NCBI GenBank assembly: GCA_023634235.1
Contig: JAMKCF010000009.1
Span: 124,001-188,000 of the forward strand
Length of the DNA: 64,000 nt
Reading direction: 5' to 3'
Source: Pisaster brevispinus
Lineage: Eukaryota > Echinodermata > Asteroidea > Forcipulatida > Asteriidae
In this document: positions 1 through 12,300 of the stretch, piece after piece
Layout: every line of letters begins with the position of its first letter
Numbering within the stretch: the first letter of the stretch is position 1
The notes under the pieces: generated by a model
Told to the model about the DNA's origin: nothing
Databases searched by the model: none
What the model saw: only the letters and a program-made list of their open reading frames with translations
Translations under genes and position numbers: made by a program

Positions 1-102
1 ACCTGCACATAGAATGTCACAAAGTGTCCACTTCAATTTCCAAACCGCCATAGAATAACTCAAGGATGTCAACACTAATTAAAGAACCGTGTCTATGCAT
101 AC

Positions 103-310
103 CTGGAGGAGGTGGTGGGCCTCCTTGGCCTGGGGGTAGAGGAGGAGGGGGCGGTCCCATACCAGGGGGTGGTGGAGGAGCAAACGGTGCCATCGGGGGT
201 GGAGGAGGTACCGAGCCAACTGAGCTTGAAACTGGGGATTTCAGGGCTTCTGTTTTCAACTTGTCATCATCTGACAGACTTATGGTGGCTCCGAGTTTGC
301 CACTTGCGAT
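103..310 (-). CDS. DAAM: DAAM coding exon 14 (FH1 proline-rich)
   Basis: Two hundred eight bases, phase 0 to 1, residues 509-577 plus the first base of a Gly codon. A short Ser/Asp linker (SLSDDDK) leads into FH1, with four runs of five prolines separated by Met, Ala, Gly and Gln. This type of tract binds profilin-actin and SH3/WW domains. Acceptor CATGTAG, donor GTATGC at 102. The frame stays open past the donor, but that extension has no formin character. The following exon (start of FH2) lies outside the window. Compared with vertebrate DAAM1, this part of FH1 is compact. Confidence 0.93.
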
Positions 311-3300
311 CTACATGGAGAAAATGGTTGAGAAGGCTGAATCGAATTCAAACAATAGAGGGTTTCGTAGGGTTTGAAACCTTGCACGGTGGGAGAGTAA
401 TCTAGTCAGGTTTGTAATAACACCATGTAATAATTTCTCTGTTGTAGTTCCCTCCTTCGCAACATTGAGCTAATATAATAGCATGTACCATCAGAGTCTA
501 GCTTTTCTTGAAGGCGACCAGAGCAAAAATCAAATCGTCAACCCACAGCTTCTTTTCAGAACCACAACAACTCATAGCGAGATTATTACATGGTGTTGTC
601 GTATCTTTCTAGATTCAAAGAGAGATTCATTTGGTGTTACAATTTGGGGTGAAACAGTTGCAAGCAGACTTCTAGAAAAGCAGTCAACTCATAAATTCCG
701 GTTAGAATTTGCTTTGGGAATTCATCTAATTGTTGATCTTTTTAAACTGCGTTTAATATCTTGACACCCAGAATGTCATTATTTGTTACTTTAGTAGTTA
801 ATAGAAAGGAACTATTACTAGTAAACTTGCAGGTACAACCATGTGTTAATCTCTTTTGGGAGGAGTGTTGACTCTGAAAAGAGCTATTGTTGCAATTAAG
901 TATCCCACATCCTATTCAGCCAATAAGACAGTCAACAAAACAACTTTTATTTCAAGTTTCAGCAGACATTAATGATGTGAATACTCACACTGGAAAGCTG
1001 GAAAGCTTCTCTCTTACAAATAAAAAAAATATCAAAGATGCTGTCTGTGCTTTGGTTTGGTTGGAGCTTAACTGTTACTCAGCAAATAGTGAGCAAAGTG
1101 CTACCAAATTAGTTTCCCTTTTTAAGTGCATTATACAAAGGATATGAATAACCACCACTTCAGATAAGAGTGCACTTCAATCTAATGACAGATTCATCAT
1201 TATTACTTTCACAAGATGAGAGAAAAGCAAACAAACTTCAAATTTTATTTCATATTTTCTGAATTCTCGAGGGGAAAAAGCCTGATGTTCACTACAACAG
1301 AGCCACTGCATCTTGCTGGATACAAACCTCTCAGTACAGAGAACATGTTAACTCATTGGTAAATACTGTGTTAGGTATTGAATCTACTCGGAACATATCA
1401 GTAAAGCTATTATAGTTCAATGAGGCAGGTGAACCAAGCTTCAACTCATCTCATGAGGTTAATTAACTATTAATTGACTGTTGCAATGTGCTTCAAACGA
1501 TCCTCACCGATTGCTCCAGAAAACTGTTCCTCTGACAGCCTTACTAGTTTTTTCTTCTTTGTGATACCTCTAAAATGTAACTTTCCCTAAAGCGCATACA
1601 GTGAGGATCTCCTGCCAGTACATGTTACCTGTACCTATTTTGTGATCTTCTCTTTGTTATGTTTCTGTTTCCAACCCAGAGGTGAGAGTCACTGATGGCA
1701 AAAAAGACTGAAACTGGGATTCAGATCTTAGGAGGTATGTTGAAGTGATGACATTTCCACCTTTTGGAAACCACTGGAGTTATAGCTCTCAAAGAGCTTT
1801 TGGAAACAGTATGATCAGTGCTACAGAAGTAGACCAAAGGAGAAAAGTACAGCATTTTTTTGTTTAACAGGCAGACCTTAAAAAGTCTGAATTCCGATAA
1901 AAGTCTGTAATCTCTGCAACCCCTTTCTTTTTGGTAACTCCCCTCTGTGAAGTACGACTCTCATGAAACCCAGGAGAAGAAAAAGAAGAAAAAAAGGCAT
2001 CCCCCTCCCCCAATGATTAACAGGCTTGACTTACCATTGCTTTGAGTTCAGCCATCTGTGCCTGTAGTTCCAGACCCTGACTGCTGGATATAGCCAGCTC
2101 AGCTGCTTGATGGTCATATTTCTCTTGGATTGCATTCAGCGCTCCCATTGCTTCCTCCTAAACGGACACGGAATAAAGGGAAAAAGTCAGTGACATCATC
2201 ATAAATAGTCTTTCATTTTCTGCGATTCGGTATTTGAGTCTACTTTGATGGCTCAAATTTTGAGTGAGCTTTGTGACTCAAAACGAAATGCGAGTAAGAG
2301 GTACAGTGAGAACTGTACTAGCGTGCTGTCTAGAAGCTTTTTTTGGACTCATCATAATTTGTTTCTGGATAAATGCTCCGCAGGCTCAAATCGGATGAAC
2401 CTTTAGAAATAGATACATTGCAACCTTAACTATAAACAGAGGTGAGAGTATGCACTGCAGGAACCAACTACACAGTGTAAGTGACTAATAGTGTGATACC
2501 AACCAAAGAATACTGCTCTACACTCAATACCTCGTCTCTAAGGAAGTGCCACACAGCTTATTTGCTTATAATTAGCAATACAAACAAAACTCAGCTGGTT
2601 AATGGGACAATGCTAGTTGAGGTACAAATTCTGACATCACTCTTAGTTTTTGTGTTGATTATGGTCAGGTGCAATGGTAGACATTAAGTGGTTACACTAC
2701 AGCAGCCTTGCCATTGTGGGTCAACGGTTTAAAATGAATTGTGAAGCCATTTTTATTTTGCATCAAAATACAAGCAAAAACATACAAGGCCTGTGATGCA
2801 CAGACTTGCTCAGAATCACCATGGCGATAAAAAAAAAATGCATATTATGAAGACAAATACAAGAGCAAATGGAGGTTCCCACCATTCCAGGGAGGAGGAA
2901 TCCCAGGAATAATAAAAACAAAAGTGAAATCGTTCAAATATTGAGACCCAGATCAAGAACTGCAGGATGGAATACCAAAATGTATAAAGACTTCAAAAGC
3001 TGCGATGAAAACGCACATGGATCCAAGGACAGAAGGCCATTTCTCCCATGCATTTATTTCAGATTCAGTTTTATAGATCCCTAATCCTTTAGCAAGACAG
3101 AATTGGCAAGACAGAATTGGCAAAGTAAAATTGCTTAAGAATGAAGATTTCTAACCACCTTTCTATAACTGTTCCATTTCAAAAATAAGAAAAGCTTTGA
3201 TAGCTGTACACGCAAATATCCGAGCCCTTTGTGGTGTTGTTTCAGTGCTGGGATTATAACGTAAAAACAATTTTGGTTTTATGTGAAATCATTGCAAGAA

Positions 3301-6300
3301 ATAATTTTAGTCTTTAAGGTAATAGCGTTATCGTAAAAGCAGTTCTGCCAACAGTGGCAATGCTGTTCATTGTCTTTGGAATAGACTCACTCATAATGAC
3401 AATGCAGAGCTGCCAACATTTGCATCTTGCAATCAGGGAGATTTTGTACAACAATTAGGGAGATATTTAGAACTGCATTTAACATAATGGGGACAAATGT
3501 CTATAATCAGGGCAATTTCCAAAATTGTTCATCAGAATTTGGAAAGATTGGTTTATTTTCAGGGAACTCTCTGCAGAATTAGGGAGAGTCTGCCACTCTG
3601 AAAATGCACTAATTTATCAGAAGCCATCTTGAAATAAAGATTCATGTGATGGAGTCAATTTCGAGGTCGGTTATAAGGGAAGTAAATCAGTAAAATCAAA
3701 AGATGATTAAAATAAATGAATTTTTCAAAAGAAAAAAATATATATATACAGCATCCTGATTATATAATGGATGTATTCAGGTGCATAAATGATTTATATG
3801 CATAATATAATTTCATGCATTGAGTGTCAGCTACATGCTTTAGATTAATGTATTGAAACAGCAGATGAACCCATAGCGAGCTCTATAAAAAATACTACAG
3901 TCAGTTTTGCAGACTCACTCCCCACTCCCTGCCCCCACCACCCCCTGCATCAAGATCCAATTACCCCCCTAACCAGACAGAGAAAATAAAAGAACAGAAA
4001 AAGCACCATCATTAACATTTAATAAGATGAATTGAAAATGCTCAACTAAAACTGCTCATTACCTCAGTTTCTTCTCACTACCAGCTGTATTCTAAATACA
4101 CAGTCCGTTTTTTCATTTCCAAAATTTAGCACTACATCTAATTTAACTTCCTATACTAGAGTAATTAGCCAAGATCCTTCCTAGGTCTAACAGGGCTCGA
4201 AATTTACACTGGACCGCAGGGCCAGTAAATTCATGAATGGACAATTCATGTCTGGTGGTCTTATGTTTTTGTTCAAATGTTGACTTTCAGTCTGATAAAT
4301 CTCTTTTAGTTCTGTAGAGTATCTAATAGTTCTTACCTTTAATACAAAATGAGAAAAATCTTTTCTTAGTGCTCGTTCAAATTTAAAAAGTTCAAATATT
4401 AAGCTGCGTAGGTTGTTTTTGCTCATTTCAAATCTGGTCTTGTATAAAAAAAATTCTGGTCCAGTAAACATTTTGAGCAACAAGATCTTGTGATTTTTTT
4501 CCCACCAAATTCGAGCCATGTCTAACAAAATCCAATGTCATGCGGTAACTCAACACCCAAACTGTTGGACTCAGATACTAGTGTTGTGCCTGATCCAGTG
4601 TAGAGCAAAATCAGTTTACAGGTGCAGTCCTTAGTCCAACAGAATCCAACGAAACATGCAGTTGGGTTTTGATGGGTCGGAGATGGCTAGGGTTCATGTA
4701 ACTTGTTGCTGTTTCTGTCAGCTTTCAGCAACTCTATGCTACATTTATGTTTTTATTCAGATACAAACTACCTATGGCACTGCTGCTGAATGATGTGTGA
4801 ATCAAATACACATCTACTGCGGTTTGTTGCATTGGTGACAAAACCAAATCAAGGACACCAAATTGACAATGTAACCATGTTTTTGAAAAAAATCTAGCTG
4901 CAAAACATTACAGATGGAAAACTGACTAAGGTCAAATTTGCAAATAACCTAACACTATTCACTGTATACAAAACATGTTAGCTTGTGAAATTACTATAAA
5001 AGTCACGGCATTTCTTGGTTAAAAAAAAGACATGACTAATTTTGTGCTATCAGGCAAATTGTCAGCTTGTTTATATGCTATTGAAAGGTAATTCTGGTAT
5101 CTAACACGTTCTTCTCACCAGGCACTTGTAACAAACACTCCGGACACACCTAAGCCTTTTAACGAATCTTGGGACAAATTTTTTTTCCACACCAACAATA
5201 ACATTAGTAAGTTACCCCCAAATTCTGCCAAAAGCTAAAGTTCAGAAATAAATCGAACGCTGTTATCAAAATTAACACCCCCAAAAATTGAAAATCCCAA
5301 ACCAAAAATAAATGAGGTTAGCAATGCGTATGATGAAACAAGCATCTAAGAAATGATATTGCAAAAAAAACATTCACAAAGAGTTACACACAGCAGTGAA
5401 ACACACACAGCAGTGGTACAGACTGACAAAAAGACACAAGATAAAAAACAACGTATTATTCCAACAAGGTTTTCCTGGCGGGTGTCAAACAGGGAGATGT
5501 TTTATCTTGTTTTTTAATTCTATCTTATTTTTTGTTTTGGGTTTTAGCCGGGCTGCATATATATATATATAATAAAAAAACGAACACCAGCTGCAAGTTG
5601 AATGAGGTAGTTGTACCCACCATTGTGGTGACGACAGGTAGTGGGGAGATTGAACGTCCTGTTCTCTGTTTAATTTTTCCCGTATGAAACAGAGGAGGGG
5701 ATAGAGATAAGAGGAATGAATGATGCAACAGTCTACAACAACCAGTCAAATTCCAACGTTTGAAGGTGTTGAGTGCTCTGTGCAGATCACCTACCCCCCT
5801 CCCAACTCCTTTTCCCCCAAGGGAATCAGCCTTTCTCTATGAGGCAAACAATGAATCCATGAACCATATTTTTGCAAGAAAATCAGTTCTTAGAGGTAAC
5901 TTCTAGAGAAGAGTCTTAGGCTGTGGATTGGTACTTCAAGCAAACTTAAATGCAAAGCTTTACTTAGCATGGCCAAATTGTTGCACCTGGGGCTAGATGA
6001 CTGCTTCTGCATTGCTGTTTTGGTCAAAAACCAAAGGTCAAAGCCAAATGTCAAAGGCTGAAGCTAAAAGCCAAAGGTCAAAGCCAAAGGTCAAAGCCAA
6101 AGGTCAAAGCCAAAGGTCAAAGCAAGAGACCAAAATCTGAGTCAAAGACTCTCAATATGGACATAGTCTTTGACATCACAAAAATTGTAAGCTAAGCAGT
6201 GAATGGTTCAAGTGAGTTGCATTCAACTTTTGCAAATGATTGTGCCAGTTTTCAGGGGTTTTTTTTGCGCACTTTGCATTCGTTTACACACTAAGTATGA

Positions 6301-9300
6301 GCCTTGCTTTAATGACCAGTAAACATAGTCTACGAGATACGCAAGATGGAAAATGAAACCTGAAGAAAAGATTTGCGTTTCAACCACTTCAAAGTAGAAT
6401 TCTGAAATATGTTTCAGTTTAGTTAATGTTTTGGTCAGATTAGATGAAAGTGCATTGAAGGTGGCAAAGAAAACGAAAACAACTTGTTTCTTAATCAATT
6501 GTCCTCAGTGTCCACAAATCTAAACCTTCTAGTCAAACATGCATCTACACAAAGGTACATGAGAAGCTGATGTATCTAAAATTCTAGCTATGAGAAAGGT
6601 TATTCCTTCAAGAAGCAGACTATGGGCAAACTAATTTTGCATCAAATGTGCTGTCGTTTGTCATGCCGATTCTACTGCATTTAGGAGATGAAAAAGAAAA
6701 TCTTTAGCAGAATAACGCAAATAGCTCATAGGGTTGGATTTTTTATTCTGATTTCAGCGGATCGTGGAATTCACCATTTTCTGTGGAATTAACTTTTGAC
6801 CCCACCCAAACCCCATCCCTTTTAAATGGCAAAGATGAAGATCTATACGTCATGCACAGAGCACACACTTGATGTAAAGAAGCATTTGTACACCAATTGG
6901 TACAAAGGTTGGAATTCGATACAAAAACAAAGGAACATAAAAATCTGCTGGGATTAAAGTCATTTTAAAAACATATTTGGGGCAGAAATGAAAGTAATAC
7001 CATGGTAATAAAGAAATAGAATGTATTAATTGACTGGTTTGTTTAACAAGAATAGCCTAATCGGGAGTTAAATAAACCAAATAAGAACAGACCAGACCTG
7101 TGAGGTCTGTGATTAAAACATTTGCCATGACTGAACAGCATCTGGTCAAAATAGCAACAGCCTGAATTGAAAGGGTATGACCAATTAAGAATTCAAAGGG
7201 CATAGCATTGATGAGCATGGATTACCTATGTACATATGTTGAAATAATGTCTGGTACTTTGTAAAATATAGGAGGGGAACTCTACAATAAGGAGGAAGGT
7301 AAAAATGGGGGTGTCTTCTAAGTTTTACAAAGACTGAAAAAGCAGATACAAAACCAGAACAACCTAAAATGATAAAACAAATTTTAAAAGAAACAGAACT
7401 GAAAACAAAACCCAATACACTATGCATACATGTACTCAAAATTTCTGGGATTTTTTTTTTTTAATTATTGATTTACTTGTCTATTTAAATGTGTGACATG
7501 ATATTGGATAAATGTTTACATTTTTATCAATACCACAAATAATTTTTACAATCTAGGAATTTTACTGCGAAGGATTGTGAAAACACTGACTGGCAAAACA
7601 AATATTGTCATGCAAAAGAGTTTGTTTGAAAATAACGACCTCCCGCCCCAAGGTTTTGAATAAAAGTTACTGTTTTTATGGTACTTTAAAATCAAACCCA
7701 TTTCAAGCTATTCCTGCACAAGATCCTGCTTTTTGTAAAGAACTGTAGAAATATAAAATAAAAAAATTAAAAAGCGAAAAGAAAAAGAACGTAAAACTGT
7801 TCAGTGCACTTGAACACACAGACAAATCAAATATCATTTTATGATGAAAACAAACAAAGGCGGTGCAATAAAACAAAACAAAACTTAACGCTTGGCAAAC
7901 AAAAATATAGGCGCATGAAACAATGCCCCATCCCAACATCCAACTTTTTCTGTCAATGGGTCCACTCCCTCTGTGCCACAACTTAACTGCACCTACTGTG
8001 ATGATGACCTGGACTAAACTATGCCTTCTATAGTGATGAAAATGGCTAGCTTCGGAAGGGGTTCAAACAAGTGTCTTTTTGGCTACAGCTACATGTACTG
8101 GCTACAGCCATTGGCTTCAGAGGCAAATGGTGAGGCATGGGCAGATGCAGTGATCTAGCCAAATCGACTGCCAAAGCTGTCAGTTCAGTCACAGCCTTTG
8201 CAATGGTCGTCAGCTTCGACGAGGGAAGACTCTGGGGTCAAAAACATTGGATTCAGCCATAGGCCCTTTTCCAAACCATGGCTCTGGATTCAGCTCTGAC
8301 TAAGGCTCCTTCAGTAATCTGTAAAAATGTGGACATGTTCTGTAGGCGGACAGAACCTAGGCAGAGCCCAAGCCCAAGCAAAGGTTTTTAAAAAAAGAAC
8401 CATAGGCACAAATCACAACTGTAGCCATCCCAAGTGCTACATACACTTCAGAGTGCAAAGATACCAGTTACAATGGATTGAAAATAAGGAAGTCTAACAA
8501 GTGGGATACTAAATATAACAATCTGTCTTTCAGTTGGGAGAATTGGTAAAAAAAAGATGAAAAAAAGTGACTTCTCACAACTGATGAATATCATTTGTAA
8601 ACAACAATAATCAAGTTACTAGTTGAAATCATGAAACACCTGATATGAAATTACCTCCTGACTCCATACTGAGAGTTTTTGTTACCTTTTCTTGGTTTTT
8701 GGCATCCAGTTCCCTTTCTTTCCTCTCTAACTGGGCTTTCACTTCCTCACATACTGTGGGGAAAAACAAGAGTAAAAAATCTCAACAAATTAACAGAGGC
8801 ACATCGGAGCTCAAAATTTACATTGTACCGAGAGCCCTAGGCCAGTGATTTCAGGATTGGGCCAGTGAATTCAGGACTAAAATATAAGTCAGATCATCTT
8901 GTGTTATTCAGGTGAATAAAAATACATCACTGTGTAATATCTTTAACAAAATTGTTAAAAAGATAATTACTTTTTAATTCTTTTGAGTAACAAAGTATAC
9001 TTTACTCATAAGACAATTGAGATGAACCGTTTCTTAATAGTGACTGTTGAAAAATCTCACATAAAACAGTTTATTTGTCAAACTGTGTCAGATAGTTGTT
9101 CTACTTTCATTTTGTTTCCGGTCTTGTAAAAGCAGTCCTAGTCCAGTTAAAATTTTGAGCTACACGCCTGCCGTCTGGTAGATTTTACCCCCAAAGGTGG
9201 GATGGAGATCAGAAATGCAGGAATGATGAACCTTTATAAACTGTTAAGGCCCAAAATTTGTTCATGAATTTGTTACTTTTCTTTCGGGGGTTCTCAAGTC

Positions 9301-12300
9301 AGACCAATATTGCACCAAAACTATTACCACTGCAAGTTTTACGGCAGGTTGACAAAGACTTTTCCACATAAAGATAAACATTATGGTACGGTTGGACTAA
9401 ATATTGTAATCACTCCAAAAGACTTGATCCTTTTGTTGCTTAAAGCTGTGTGGGGAGAGACTTATGTCACAGGGGTACTAGAACTACCAGAAAGTGGACT
9501 CATCTTGCCAATGTGCTGTTAAACAAGAAAGACAATACATTTAGAGAATGTAAAGTTAGCAAGGACATTAAATATCCTCAAGGAGTCTGTAATAATGCTA
9601 TCTCTCTCTTCTCCTGAAGACAATCAGAACACACTGATCAGAACGTCAAGTTCTTAAATCAACAGGGTTTTTTTTTTTTTTTTTCAGAAATGAAAATGTT
9701 GAGGTACATTTAGCAGAGGACTTTTTGCTTCTTGAGGGCTTTAGTTGAATCAACTCTCTCTCTCTCATGACACGTGTATTTTCTATACCCCTGCTTTGAT
9801 TTGTTACTCACATTTCTCCATCTCTTCAGCCTTCTGTTGCCTGATGACATCTTGGTTGATGACCTTCTCGATCACATCCTTGAAGTTGATGTCAAAAGGC
9901 GCTATGTCCGGATCACCACCATCTTCATACTGAAGGACAATTTGTTGGACTAGCCGGTCTACCAGCGACCAGTGGTGTATGCTACTTCCTTTATCTGATC
10001 AGTCAAAATGGATAAATTCCTTTAAAAACGGGAAAGGTTTTGAGCAGTGATATCGACCCAATTCACTTGAGGTTCTCACCCTCATTAATCTTGGTTGTCC
10101 GATTTTGCGAGTCAGATGCTAATTCCCAGTGCGCTATTGTGCAATGTGCCTATTAGGGGACATGCACATGTGAGGCATTCACCATAATCAGAAAAGATTT
10201 ACAAATTGGAAACGTTTTAAACAGTTGTGTTTGCTGCATTATTTCACTGTCTGGTCGAACTGTATAATCAAGTCCTTAAAAAAATGGGAAAGGTTCAGAC
10301 CAGTGATGTTTTATTACTTTATTTATCTGATTGTTCAAAAGTGTAAAACTTCTATAAGCAGGGCCAGTGCCTCGACCAGTGTGGTATGGTTTGCTACTTT
10401 TTAACTTAATTTTTTAACATACAGAAACATCAACAAATTATGTGTGACCGCATATCTTTTTTAACTTTTTGAAATTATGTCAGCTTGGTTTTTTTTTTCT
10501 TCTTCTTTTTCTTCTTTTACTAAAGGGACGGGGGTCGCATATGGAGAAAATGTAGTTCTTATGTCGACTTATTGTTAATTGGTGCTTCCATTTGGCACTT
10601 ATAATCAACAACCTCAACCCCTCTGATGACCTTTCAAGAAAATGACCCGGTAACAAAGTGGGTTTACAGGAAAATACAATTTTGATGCTGACGATTAGAA
10701 GTCAGGAGGGATCAAAAAAAAAAATGGCGGAAAATATGGCGGAAATTAGAACAAGTTTACCAACAGGGTGTCGGGAAATTCATGTTAATGGTCATATGTG
10801 ATCTAACTAGTGGGCTATAAACAGAATGAAGGAGGGTGGAGATTCGACTTGGAGAGTCAGTGTAATAATTTTGTCCCCATAAGAAAGATGATTCGAGCGT
10901 CAGTTATGAAGTATGGGATTCGGGTGTTTTGACAGCAAGGACGTCCTCGTTTTGCTTTGGTGTACAGACCAATGGGAGCATCACTAAAAAAATAAAAAGT
11001 ATAAATAGTGAGAGAACCAAGAGGAGTCCTCCATTTACCAGGTCGAATATGTGTTTGGGAATCTGTGTATCTCAGTAGTAACAACCTGGAGTTAACACTT
11101 CAGATCCATCAAAAACACCCTGTATTTTACAGAAAATTTTCCAAACTCAATCTCTATTATCTGGATACTAATTACTTCAGGTGTTTCTAAAAATTGACAC
11201 ATTTTTACAGATGTGCCTGAAGGGTTGGGTAGAAGAAAGACAAAACCAAAGTTGAAACATTTGGGTGATCTTGATATTCCTGCACATGTCGTTTTTAAAG
11301 GTCGGAAACCATGTAACCAGCTGAGTCACTTCCCACTCAGACGCAGCAGAACCCCGGCCATGAGTTAGTTACGTACTTGGTAAGAGTAGAAAATGTTGTA
11401 GGAGAGACAGGAAGTGGGGGTAGGCCTGAGTGTGGGCAATCTTCTTCTTGATGACGTCAAACATACTATTTGCACTTCTGACATCCACATGAACCTGGGG
11501 AGATAAAACAATCGAATTTCTTATTTTTGAAGGACTTGGCCATTAAGATCTCTCGGGAATAAGGGTATACAGATGAAATTTAGATGATTGAAGACAGGGT
11601 GAGACAAAAAATTTACTCTTTACCGAGAAAAGCATTTAAACTTAGGAGATGAGAGTGGGTAATGACCACATGATGCCTCTAGAATAATTCACTTTCTATG
11701 GTGATTTGTATTTGGCACTCAGAAAACCAGACAAAAAGTTGTAGCTCTTTTTTATACACAGAATCTTGAGGTTCCATAATGGAGTAATCCGTAGAATTTA
11801 TTTAACTCCTCTGTTAGAAGAAATCGTTTGTGTATTCTTTTCCTTATTTTAATCTGACTGATTGAGAGACATCCTTACCATGTCAAACCTCTTCGCTAAC
11901 TCTCGTTCATCTTCGTTCCTTACTAATTCAAAGAAATCTAAATGCCTGTCGAGAAATAAAGAATGGCAACACATCTGTAAACAGGTGGCATGAATTCATG
12001 GACTTAATAATTGTCAAAAAATGATGAAGGTGAGAGATGTTAAAGATAGGGGCAAGAATACAACACAAAAACATTACAACTTGTTTCCAACGATTTGATA
12101 ATTAACTGACTCATTTTTTGTTTTGTTTTAGTTTTCCAGGGAGTCTAAAGAAAGATGGAACTGGGTTAAGAATACACACACACAAAAATCATTCTGCCTG
12201 TAATTTTTTGCGGGAATGCAACATGGATTTTTAAAAAAAGAGCACTGATAAGACGTGTCATGAGTTTTTAGTTTTCTCAAAAACAGTCAAAGTAAATAAC

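Larger units (their letters stand above)
2158..8685. other. DAAM intron 12 (6.5 kb), no coding exon seen
   Basis: AT-rich intron without a convincing exon on either strand. It contains the hAT-like miniature element at 4,193-4,519, the AGGTCA-type 13-bp array at 6,021-6,132, an (AT)n tract near 5,557 and scattered diverged repeat sequence. Confidence 0.7.

Noticed and set aside
17..405. Gly-rich and other open frames on the plus strand opposite the FH1 exon
   Set aside because: They are antisense shadows of the polyproline codons. The minus-strand DAAM reading explains the sequence.
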